46,928 bases of DNA from CAZTCJ01 sp964612085. Its GTDB lineage: Bacteria > Pseudomonadota > Alphaproteobacteria > JAJFIK01. Under the pieces are notes generated by a model that ran no database searches, was not told the origin of the DNA, and was given only the letters and a program-made list of their open reading frames with translations. Positions 1-6,714 of this stretch are shown one piece after another. A program made the translations under genes and the position numbers. Position 1 is the first letter of the stretch, and each line of letters begins with the position of its first letter. The DNA lies in NCBI GenBank assembly GCA_964612085.1, contig CAZTCJ010000022.1, positions 1 through 46,928 on the forward strand. The letters run 5' to 3'.

Positions 1-682
1 AGCTTTGACCCGGTTCAAGACAATGATAGATGGGGGATGTCGGTTTTTTTACACCGGATTTTATTTCATCATTGAATTTTTTCAGGGCCTTTTGTATGCA
101 GTCTACTTTAAACCCTCCCCAAGGTCCATGTAGTACAAGGTCTATGGCCCCTTTAATGCACGCCTCCATATGAATTTCTTCAGGAAGTTCACTAAATTCT
201 TTTGGAAAATCCTCACTCAGATCATTCAAGCCTGAATGTTTGCCAAAATAGAATGTCTTGATTTCACTTAAGTCTACTTCGATTGCATGATAGAGATCAT
301 CAATCCACGAAGAAGAATCCCCAAAATAAATATCATTTATGTATCTTTCATCCGCTGGGACTATATCGCACTCAATATTTCCAAACAGCGGGACAAAATG
401 TTTTTGTAAGCTTCTTACTTGTTCAAAAATATCTGCTATTTTCTTAAATGTTTCATCATCGGCAGGCCCGGAACGGATATAGTTACGCAACGGAGAAATA
501 CCAGCATTACGTTTGTAAATTCTCAGTTTTTGTTTGACGGGATCGAAATATTGAAACAGTACCCAACCATGAAACTGGCTGGAGTCTTGTTTTGAAAAAG
601 CTCTAATACCTGCGTTCCTCAGAACGGTTTCTGCGGCTCTGTGGTAGAGCTCTATTATATGGGTCGCCTGTATGTCGAACAT
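1..682 (-). CDS. Hypothetical protein, 3' end cut by window edge
   Basis: An open frame runs leftwards from ATG 682-680 through the window edge, about 227 codons without a stop. An in-frame stop lies ten codons upstream of this ATG, so it is the only good start. The protein begins MFDIQATHIIELYHRAAE and is soluble-looking, rich in Phe, Tyr, Asp and Lys, with no signal peptide or membrane segment. Codon use is AT-rich, unlike the genes right of 1900, which suggests acquired DNA. A 20-base perfect palindrome lies 26 bases upstream and a terminator further upstream separates it from the 901-1146 gene, so it probably has its own promoter. I do not recognise a family. The continuous frame and plausible composition argue for a real gene; the function is unknown. 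Confidence 0.6.
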   Translation of the reverse strand, partial: MFDIQATHIIELYHRAAETVLRNAGIRAFSKQDSSQFHGWVLFQYFDPVKQKLRIYKRNAGISPLRNYIRSGPADDETFKKIADIFEQVRSLQKHFVPLFGNIECDIVPADERYINDIYFGDSSSWIDDLYHAIEVDLSEIKTFYFGKHSGLNDLSEDFPKEFSELPEEIHMEACIKGAIDLVLHGPWGGFKVDCIQKALKKFNDEIKSGVKKPTSPIYHCLEPGQS

Positions 683-707
683 TTTCCTATCATTATCACG
701 ACTGTAT

Positions 708-727
708 TGTCATCTTGCAAGATGACA
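708..727. promoter_or_regulatory. 20-base perfect palindrome, possible operator
   Basis: TGTCATCTTG followed directly by its exact reverse complement CAAGATGACA. It sits between the upstream terminator (833-868) and the start codon at 682, where a promoter or operator of the leftward gene should be. A perfect, spacer-less palindrome suits a dimeric repressor site. As RNA it would be a poor hairpin because it has no loop. Confidence 0.45.
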
Positions 728-832
728 GCAAGGACTTTAAACCCATCATTTTGCAAATTTTTCTTAGCTTTGAAAGTTTTTTTATCGATTTTCGCACGGA
801 AAATGGGTTTGAGGGCAGGGCAGAGGGATGTT

Positions 833-868
833 GACAAAAAAAGCACGACTGTGGAAACAGTCATGCTT
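833..868 (-). terminator. Rho-independent terminator of the 901-1146 gene
   Basis: On the minus strand an 11-pair stem (arms 858-868 and 841-851, one C-A mismatch, six-base loop) is followed by seven T residues. It lies about 33 bases after the stop of the 81-residue gene. Its presence also shows that the short open frame spanning 655-864 is not a gene start. Confidence 0.85.
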
Positions 869-900
869 CTGTCATCTCGAAAATGTATTAAGAGAGTATG

Positions 901-1146
901 TCAGGAAAAATCAATGTTCGTGATCATACCTTTCGGAATTTCGATGGCGATTTCGCCCTCGCCGACACGTCCTTCCGGCAACAATTTCCGGGTATCATCA
1001 TCCAGTATTCTGCCAATGACTAGAAGCGTACCGTGGTCAGTCTCAAAAACGCTGGGACAAGCGGCTACACCACCCGCACAGCGGTACATGTCAGGCGTCA
1101 ACTCAGCCTGAATTCTTTTCTTAACGTCCACAGTCGTCTCCATCAT
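901..1146 (-). CDS. Small hypothetical protein with a Cys pair (81 aa)
   Basis: The frame could start at ATG 1209, but that codon lies inside a terminator-like hairpin (1195-1238). The double ATG at 1146/1143, giving MMETTVDVKKRIQ, is therefore the better start. The protein is 81 residues, with a short helical N-terminus, a central segment MYRCAGGVAACPSVFETD that has two cysteines seven residues apart, then beta-rich sequence (TLLVIGRILD) and an acidic end. There is no signal peptide or membrane segment. It resembles small cytoplasmic proteins with a CPxVFETDxGT-like core, but I cannot name a family. It is followed by a strong terminator and preceded by two hairpins that could control it. Confidence 0.6.
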   Translation of the reverse strand: MMETTVDVKKRIQAELTPDMYRCAGGVAACPSVFETDHGTLLVIGRILDDDTRKLLPEGRVGEGEIAIEIPKGMITNIDFS

Positions 1147-1151
1147 TCTAA

Positions 1152-1178
1152 AACGCTCAGCCTTTCGGTGAGGCGTTA
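1152..1178 (-). promoter_or_regulatory. Leader hairpin just before the 1146 start codon
   Basis: On the minus strand AACGCCTCACCGAAAGGCTGAGCGTT folds on itself with a GAAA tetraloop closed by CC/GG. It is followed by TTTTAG and then the start codon. The hairpin reaches to within a few bases of the ATG, where the ribosome binds, so it may control translation or act as a short attenuator. No clear Shine-Dalgarno sequence remains outside it. Confidence 0.35.
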
Positions 1179-1194
1179 ACCTTTTTCTGCCCTG

Positions 1195-1238
1195 AAAAAC
1201 ACCGCCCATCGCCTAGCATGTCACTTGGCAATGGGCGG
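1195..1238 (-). terminator. Terminator-like hairpin upstream of the 901-1146 gene
   Basis: Arms 1202-1213 and 1227-1238 pair over 12 positions with one mismatch around a 13-base loop. On the minus strand the stem is followed by TGTTTTTC. It would end leftward transcripts from the 1483-1596 region, or act as an attenuator for the gene that starts only about 50 bases downstream. Confidence 0.55.
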
Positions 1239-1410
1239 AACCTACATAATGCCACATCTGATGCAGCATTCACTTCAAATAATTCGGATTTAGTTTCTAA
1301 AAGGATTCGTGTTTTCTGGAAACAGCGCATGCAGCGGTTGTTTCTCGATTTGTTTTAAAAGTTTTTGAATTTGATAAATTTTAGAAATTAGTACTGTCAT
1401 AGACAGATTA

Positions 1411-1440
1411 GGGAACGCGTCTATCCCCAGACACGTTCCC
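1411..1440. other. Stem-loop
   Basis: GGGAACGCGTCT and AGACACGTTCCC pair over 11 of 12 positions around the loop ATCCCC. There is no T tract on either side, so it is not a standard terminator. It lies downstream of the 37-residue minus frame and inside the candidate plus-strand RNA. Confidence 0.5.
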
Positions 1441-1482
1441 TGACTGCGATGCTCAGAAACCTGAAATGTGAAACGGTCCGCG

Positions 1483-1596
1483 TTACCGCTTTTCTTTCAG
1501 GATCATTTTATCCTCTGTCATCCTGCTATCATCGGACGTCTCCGCGACAATGCAGGGGAAGTAAATTCCGCTTGACGTCGCCGAAAGATAGATCAT
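1483..1596 (-). CDS. Small peptide (37 aa), possible
   Basis: ATG 1596-1594 is preceded on the minus strand by TTAAGGAGATCTATC, an excellent Shine-Dalgarno sequence at ideal spacing. It opens a 37-codon frame starting MIYLSATSSGIYFPCIVAE and ending in a charged tail MILKEKR. It has one Cys, a mildly hydrophobic front half and a polar back half. There is no convincing signal peptide or match to a known peptide family. A strong hairpin sits directly upstream and a candidate antisense RNA overlaps the whole frame. The upstream extension of the same frame to 1902 looks non-coding. The ribosome site is the main support; the function is unknown. Confidence 0.4.
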   Translation of the reverse strand: MIYLSATSSGIYFPCIVAETSDDSRMTEDKMILKEKR

Positions 1597-1990
1597 GATA
1601 GATCTCCTTAACTTAGCTTGACTTCGGCCCGGTATTTTGTGCGCAAAATGCCGGGCTCTTTTTTTAAGCCTCTCCATGCGCACCGGGCGGCATACAAGAG
1701 TATGCCAAGAGGAGGGTACAGGCAGCAGGTAGAAGAGCAAGATCGGGACGGGGAAAAGACTCAGGAAAGGATTAAAACGTTTTTTCCGTTCCAGAAATTT
1801 GGAAGGACACGGGCAAATACGGAAAAGCGAACCCCAAAAACGCTTTTCGGCGTTTTCGTTGAAATTTGCAGATGCGGACCTGAGGCGCCCGGCCTTCTTC
1901 AAAGATCACGGCGCGAGGCATAACCCTTAAGGCAAAGGGCTCGTTCCGTTTTCACGAAGTTGGAGAACTTCCCGCCTCTCAACAAAGGCC
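1597..1990. other. Intergenic region, 394 bases
   Basis: It holds the plus-strand terminator at 1627-1665 and marks the change from AT-rich DNA on the left to high-GC DNA on the right. Downstream of the MFS gene there is only a short 6-pair hairpin (GAAGTT/AACTTC near 1958-1973) without a T tract. I see no convincing gene. Confidence 0.5.
1627..1665 (+). terminator. Strong plus-strand terminator
   Basis: Arms 1627-1639 and 1644-1656 form a 13-pair stem with a single T-G wobble and the loop TGCG, followed by TC and seven T residues. It has the full form of a rho-independent terminator on the plus strand, yet no plus-strand gene ends here. Confidence 0.85.
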
Positions 1991-3271
1991 TCACCCTTCC
2001 CAATCGCGGGCGAGCCGGCGCGCGCTTAAATAGAAGATGGCCGCGCTCAAGACATAAAAGCCCGTGCCCGACAGGATCGCATAGCGCAAGGACTCGTCTC
2101 CGAACTGGTCTTTCAGAGCGTCGGAGATCGTGCCCAGGAGCAGACCGCCGAGGCCGAGCCCGATCAGATTGTTGATGAACAGGAAGATGGCGGATGCCGT
2201 CGCCCGCATGGTTGGTTTGACCAGATGCTGCACGGCGGCCGTCACCGGGCCGATCCACACAAGGCCCAGAGCCGTCGGGATCAGGAACAGGAAGAACGAG
2301 GCCACAAGCGAGGGCGACAACACACCCAGCACATAGAAGGGCACGGAGACCAGCAGCGATGCCATGGGCACCAGCGCATAGGCCGCCTTATTGCCCGCGC
2401 CGAAACGGTCGCCCAGGGTACCGCCCAGCCAGATGCCCATCATGCCGCCGATAAAGACGATCGCGCCGTAGAACAGCGAGACGTCGAACAGGCTCATGTC
2501 ATAAGTGCGGATGAAGAAGGACGGCATCCACAAAAAAACGCCATAACCCATGATCGACGAGGAGGCCGCGCCCAGGGACAGGCCCCAGAAACTGGGTTTG
2601 GCCGCGAGCAGCCGCAACACTTCGCCGATCGACGGGTGAGGTGCGTCCGGATCGATGATGTCGTACTGGCCGCGCTTGGGCTCCCGCACGGTCATGCGGA
2701 AGACGGGCGCCAGCAGGACGCCCGCGATGCCCACGAACAGAAAGGCCGCCCGCCAGTCGATCAGGCTCGCGATGATGCCGCCCAGAATGATGCCCAGCGC
2801 GCTGCCGATGGGCACGCCGAAGGAATAAGCGGCAAGCGCGCGGGCCCTTTGCTCCGGCGGGAAATAATCGGCGACCAGCGCATAGGCCGGGGCGGTACCG
2901 CCGGCCTCGCCGACGCCGACGCCCATGCGCGCGAAGAACAGATGCCAGAAATTCTGCGCCAGTCCGCACAGGGCGGTGAAGCCGCTCCACATGGCGAGCG
3001 CGATGGTCATGATCCAGGTGCGGTTGTAGCGGTCGGCGAGCCGGGCCACGGGGATGCCGAGCACCGTGTAGAACAGCGCGAAGGTGGTGCCCCCAAGCAG
3101 GCCGAAAAGCTGGTCGTTCAAATCGAGTTCCGCCTGGATCGGCGGCGCCAGGATGCCGATGATCAGCCGGTCAATGAAATTGAGCGTGTAGACGACGATC
3201 AGAATGCACAGCACATAGATCTTATAGGCGGTCGAGAATTCACCTGTGTGTTGTGCATCCGGTGCCGCCAT
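1991..3271 (-). CDS. MFS transporter, Spinster-like
   Basis: 426 residues with about twelve membrane helices, the normal length for a major facilitator. The N-terminal half has the family signature around LNFIDRLIIGILAPPIQAEL, the loop ARLADRYNR between helices 2 and 3, and RMGVGVGEAGG in helix 4, which is typical of the Spinster-like branch. The substrate cannot be read from the sequence. In proteobacteria this branch often lies beside TonB receptors and acyl-CoA enzymes for hydrophobic compounds such as sterols or aromatics, as here. ATG 3271 follows GAGGGAG with 8-base spacing. It lies 93 bases downstream of the TonB receptor gene, past a terminator, so it has its own promoter or depends on read-through. 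Confidence 0.9.
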   Translation of the reverse strand: MAAPDAQHTGEFSTAYKIYVLCILIVVYTLNFIDRLIIGILAPPIQAELDLNDQLFGLLGGTTFALFYTVLGIPVARLADRYNRTWIMTIALAMWSGFTALCGLAQNFWHLFFARMGVGVGEAGGTAPAYALVADYFPPEQRARALAAYSFGVPIGSALGIILGGIIASLIDWRAAFLFVGIAGVLLAPVFRMTVREPKRGQYDIIDPDAPHPSIGEVLRLLAAKPSFWGLSLGAASSSIMGYGVFLWMPSFFIRTYDMSLFDVSLFYGAIVFIGGMMGIWLGGTLGDRFGAGNKAAYALVPMASLLVSVPFYVLGVLSPSLVASFFLFLIPTALGLVWIGPVTAAVQHLVKPTMRATASAIFLFINNLIGLGLGGLLLGTISDALKDQFGDESLRYAILSGTGFYVLSAAIFYLSARRLARDWEG

Positions 3272-3305
3272 CGTTTTACTCCCTCGCTCGCCCTGTCAGT
3301 GTACC

Positions 3306-3335
3306 AAGAAAAAGGGGCCGCACGGGTGCGGCCCC
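3306..3335 (-). terminator. Terminator after the TonB receptor gene
   Basis: GGGGCCGCAC and GTGCGGCCCC (3314-3335) make a GC-rich stem with a tiny loop, followed on the minus strand by TTTTTCTT. It lies 30 bases after the receptor stop codon and before the MFS gene. Confidence 0.85.
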
Positions 3336-3364
3336 GAGTGGGGAAGGCTGATTATTATGGCCTT

Positions 3365-5767
3365 TTAGAAATTTACTTCGACAACGCCTGTGACCGTCCG
3401 CGGATCGCCGAAGAAGGCCGTCAGATTGCCTTCCAGGCCGATCGGGGCCGGGATCGTGAAAAAGTCGTAGCCTGCCACCTTGTAAAGCTCATTGGTCAGG
3501 TTCCGTCCGTGCACGCCCACCTGCCAGCGGCCATTGTCGGAGGTCCAGACCAGGCTTGCGTCAACGAGCCAATAGGCCTCCTGATCGATCGGCGAGTCGA
3601 ACTCGAACTGGTTCGTGTCGCCGCGATAGGAATAGGCGTTGATGAGCGAAAGCTCGCCGTCCACATCGTAGAAATCGAGCGGGACGGAATAGGTCCAGGT
3701 CAGGTTGGCCGTCCAATTCGGCGTGTTCTGAACATTGCGCTCATCCGCCACATCCAGCGGACCCGTCTCGCCCGTGACCGGGTCGGTGACGAAAATGATG
3801 AACTCGTCGAACTCGGCATTGATATAGCCGACGGAGAAGACGGCCGAGAGCCGGTCGTCGGCCAGGCCGAAATCTTCCGCAATCAGAGCGCTGCCTTCCA
3901 ATTCCACGCCCCAGATCGTGGCGGCGCCAGCATTGGTGGTCACGCCCGCGAAGCCGTCGGTCTGGCCGTCGCCATCGCTGTCGACCCCAATCGAGCCCGG
4001 AATTTGGATGTTGGTGTAGTCGCTATAGAAGGCCGCAATGTTCGTATTCAGACGGCCACCGGCCCATGAGGATTTCAGGCCCAGCTCGTAGCTCGTGATT
4101 TCTTCCGGCTCGAAACGAAAGAAACGTTCGATCTCATCGTCCGTGATCTGGCCGTCATTGTTGAAGTCGGGCGTTGCTCTGGCATCGCCGCGCGGGTCGA
4201 AACTGCCGCCCTTGAAGCCTTCGCTGTAGCTGAAATAGAGATTTTGATCGTCAGTCGGCATCCAGGCTAGGCTGATCCGTGGATTGAAATCGGTGAAGGT
4301 CTCATTGCCTTCGAAATCCGTGGCGGTGGCAACCAGCGTCGGATCGCCACCAAAGAAACTGGAGCGGCCGAGAAGCGTCTCACGCAGGACGCGGCCCGTG
4401 CGTTCGTCACTGGTATAGCGTCCGCCAACGGACAGTTCGAGCCCGCTCATATAGGGGCCCGAAAGCCCGAAGACTTCAGCCAGGTCGAACGTGACATCGC
4501 CGAAAATCGACCAGGACTGGGTTTCCGACCGGCCCAGGGTGAAGGCGTTCAGCCCCGGCAGACCGATCAGGTCGCCGGTCTCGAAAAGCAGCACGTCGAA
4601 GACGTTGAAGGATTCGGCGTCAAGATAGTAGAAGCCGAAAATACCGGCAAAATAGTCGGTATCGAAGAGGATCTGCAGTTCCTCGCTGAACTGATCGTCT
4701 TCCAGGGCGAAAGGCGATTCCAGGTCGGCGACCGGCAGGCTGTCGAAGTCGATCTGCTGGCCCGACTCATTGTCCCGATAGCCGATAATGTTCTTGATCG
4801 TGATGTTTTCATGCACCTGCCATTCCGCCAGGAAGGACAGGCCGCGGTTGATCACTTCCGCTTCCGGCGGGCCGACCAGATTGGCGCGGGTGTCGAACAC
4901 ATCGTCGAGCACGGAGAAGCCGGGCGTGAACTGGGAGTCGATCAGGCGATGGCCATGACGCGGATTGGAAGTGTCTTTCGTCCAATCGCCCGCCACCCGG
5001 AAGAACAGATTGTTGGTCGGGCTCCATTCCACGCTCACCCGTCCGCCGACCACTTCCTTGTCGTAGTTGTCGATGCCGCGCTGGAACAGGTTTTCGCCGA
5101 AGCCGTCACGGCTGAAATAGGCAACCGTGCCGCCCACCGCCAGACCCTCCGCAATCGGAAGACCAAAGGAGCCGACCGCGTCGATCTGATTGAACGTGCC
5201 GCCAGCCACGCGCAGCTTGAATTCCGGCTCATCGCCCAGGCGGCGGGTGACATATTTAATCGCGCCGCCGATGGTGTTCCGCCCGTAGAGCGTGCCTTGG
5301 GGGCCGCGCAGGACCTCGATCCGTTCCACATCGTAAATGTCGAGCAGGATGCCTTGGGGCCGGTTGAGATAGACGTCGTCGATATAGATGCCCACACCCT
5401 GTTCGAAGCCGACCACCGGATCCTGCTGGCCGACGCCGCGGATAAAGGCGGTGATCGTGCTGTTGGTCGCGCGCGAGCGTTCAATGGTGGCGTTTGGAAT
5501 GGTCTGGTTCAGGAAGGTCAGATCCTGGGCGCCAAGGGTTTCGAGCTGATCGCCCGTATAGGCGGTGACCGCGGCCGGCACGTCCAGGAGCGATTCTTCC
5601 CGGCGCCGCGCCGTCACGACGATGCGTTCGTCGGAGGCCGTTTCGGCTTCGTCCACATCGCTTTCGTCCTGGGCCAGGACCGGTTGAGCCAGACAGAGCG
5701 GCGCGGCCGCGACTGTCGCTAAAAGGGCGTTGAGCCAAAAGCGTTTCTTGTCGATGGAAGCGAACAT
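3365..5767 (-). CDS. TonB-dependent outer-membrane receptor
   Basis: 800 residues from ATG 5767, which follows GAGGGG; the longer frame to 5992 is non-coding. A signal peptide (LLATVAAAPLCLAQPVLAQ) ends near residue 32. A TonB-box-like IVVTARRREE is followed by the plug domain with GVGIYIDDVYLNR, VERIEVLRGPQGTLYGRN and GGAIKYVTRR, then a beta-barrel that ends in the aromatic-terminated VVEVNF. It would import a substrate too large for porins, using TonB energy. Two Asp-rich calcium-type loops sit in extracellular barrel regions: DFNNDGQITDDE from residue 534 is a near-perfect EF-hand loop, and DSDGDGQTDG lies near 596. The neighbouring MFS permease and the divergent acyl-CoA ligase suggest uptake of a hydrophobic carbon source rather than iron. 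Confidence 0.93.
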   Translation of the reverse strand: MFASIDKKRFWLNALLATVAAAPLCLAQPVLAQDESDVDEAETASDERIVVTARRREESLLDVPAAVTAYTGDQLETLGAQDLTFLNQTIPNATIERSRATNSTITAFIRGVGQQDPVVGFEQGVGIYIDDVYLNRPQGILLDIYDVERIEVLRGPQGTLYGRNTIGGAIKYVTRRLGDEPEFKLRVAGGTFNQIDAVGSFGLPIAEGLAVGGTVAYFSRDGFGENLFQRGIDNYDKEVVGGRVSVEWSPTNNLFFRVAGDWTKDTSNPRHGHRLIDSQFTPGFSVLDDVFDTRANLVGPPEAEVINRGLSFLAEWQVHENITIKNIIGYRDNESGQQIDFDSLPVADLESPFALEDDQFSEELQILFDTDYFAGIFGFYYLDAESFNVFDVLLFETGDLIGLPGLNAFTLGRSETQSWSIFGDVTFDLAEVFGLSGPYMSGLELSVGGRYTSDERTGRVLRETLLGRSSFFGGDPTLVATATDFEGNETFTDFNPRISLAWMPTDDQNLYFSYSEGFKGGSFDPRGDARATPDFNNDGQITDDEIERFFRFEPEEITSYELGLKSSWAGGRLNTNIAAFYSDYTNIQIPGSIGVDSDGDGQTDGFAGVTTNAGAATIWGVELEGSALIAEDFGLADDRLSAVFSVGYINAEFDEFIIFVTDPVTGETGPLDVADERNVQNTPNWTANLTWTYSVPLDFYDVDGELSLINAYSYRGDTNQFEFDSPIDQEAYWLVDASLVWTSDNGRWQVGVHGRNLTNELYKVAGYDFFTIPAPIGLEGNLTAFFGDPRTVTGVVEVNF

Positions 5768-6096
5768 GCGCGTTTTCCCCTCATTCCCTGGACGCGCCGT
5801 CCCAAGCGCGTGCCTTGTGCAAAGCCAAATGTGCTGCGAGGTTCGCGCTGCTTTTGCCTGATGCAGTCTGCGACACCCCTCCTGTAAAGGCCCGCGGACA
5901 CGCCAATCGTGTCGCCTTGCTGGCCTTCCCGGCGCCGTTGACCGGCACACGTTCTGGCGGTGCTTTCCGCCTTTTGTTGATTGAGCGGGCATTGGGAAGG
6001 GGGATCAAGCAAAAAGTTGAAATCTGATTCATGTTTCGGCGTATTGTGCTGAACTGTGTCGTTGATGCAGCATCTCTTGAGGACAGGAGGGCTGTG
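5768..6096. promoter_or_regulatory. Divergent promoter region, receptor and TetR genes
   Basis: 329 bases between two divergently read genes. It should hold promoters for both and the binding site of the TetR protein. The motif GATGCAG with an adjoining CGACAC or GTGTCG occurs twice, near 5861 and 6056, partly inverted. A weak rightward promoter may lie at 6017-6047 (TTGAAA, TATTGT, long 19-base spacer). I see no strong operator palindrome. Confidence 0.4.
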
Positions 6097-6714
6097 ATGC
6101 CGAAGATACCCAAGACCGACCGGGGCCGCGCGACGCGCAAGAAAGTGCTCGACGCCGCGCTCATCGAGTTCGGCGAACGGGGCTTCCGCGATGCGTCGAT
6201 CAGCGGTATCACGCGCCGGGCGGGCGTCGCGTTGGGCACGTTTTACGTCTATTTCAACAGCAAGGAAGAAGTCTTCCGGGATTTGGTGGCGCATATGAAC
6301 CACGAGACCCGGGCCTTCATCGCCAGCCGCATCGAGGGCATTCCCGGCCGTCTGGAAGCGGAGCGTGTGGGCCTTGAAGCCTTCCTGGAATTCTCCCGCG
6401 CCAACAAACACCTCTACCGCATCGTCATGGAAGCCCAGTTCGTGGCGCCCGATGCCTATCGCGCCTATTACGACGCGTTCGTCCAGGCCTATCGGGATAA
6501 GCTGGAAGCGGCCTCCGCCAATGGGGAAATCCGTCCGGGCCATGAAGAAGAGCTGGCTTGGGCGCTTGTCGGCATGCATGTCTTTCTGGGCTTGCGCTAC
6601 GCGGTCTGGGATGATACGCGCCCGGTTTCGGAAATCGCCGCCATGGCCGCCGATTTCATCGCCCATGGCCTGGCCTTCGGGCTGAAGCCGGATCTTCAGG
6701 AGGCGGCGGAATGA
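6097..6714 (+). CDS. TetR/AcrR family regulator
   Basis: 205 residues. ATG 6097 is chosen over the frame start at 6031 because AGGAGG lies six bases before it. The N-terminal DNA-binding domain (about residues 8-60) shows the TetR pattern: RKKVLDAALIEFGERGFRDAS, then the helix-turn-helix ISGITRRAGVALGTFYVYF and NSKEEVFRDL. The C-terminal ligand and dimer domain is all-helical. It overlaps the acyl-CoA ligase gene by four bases (ATGA), so the two are co-transcribed and translationally coupled. It probably represses its own operon, and perhaps the divergent receptor gene, until an acyl-CoA or its parent acid binds. The ligand is an inference from the neighbour. Confidence 0.92.
   Translation: MPKIPKTDRGRATRKKVLDAALIEFGERGFRDASISGITRRAGVALGTFYVYFNSKEEVFRDLVAHMNHETRAFIASRIEGIPGRLEAERVGLEAFLEFSRANKHLYRIVMEAQFVAPDAYRAYYDAFVQAYRDKLEAASANGEIRPGHEEELAWALVGMHVFLGLRYAVWDDTRPVSEIAAMAADFIAHGLAFGLKPDLQEAAE

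Larger units (their letters stand above)
1385..1665 (+). ncRNA. Candidate small RNA ending in a strong terminator
   Basis: A very strong plus-strand terminator (1627-1665) has no plus-strand protein gene in front of it. A possible promoter lies at 1350-1378 (TTGTTT, 17-base spacer, GATAAA). Together they would give an RNA of about 280 bases. It would contain the hairpin at 1411-1440 and be antisense to the 37-codon minus-strand frame at 1483-1596. The 5' end is a guess; the 3' end is well defined. Confidence 0.35.

Noticed and set aside
655..864. 69-codon minus-strand frame between the two left-end genes
   Set aside because: Its start lies inside a strong terminator (833-868), it overlaps the next gene in another frame, and it has no ribosome site.
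1449..1598. 49-codon plus-strand frame inside the candidate small RNA
   Set aside because: No ribosome site and unlikely composition; the minus-strand 37-codon frame is far better supported.
2225..4069. 614-codon plus-strand frame opposite the MFS and TonB genes
   Set aside because: It spans two confident genes and the terminator between them, and its sequence is Arg/Gln/Asp-rich without structure.
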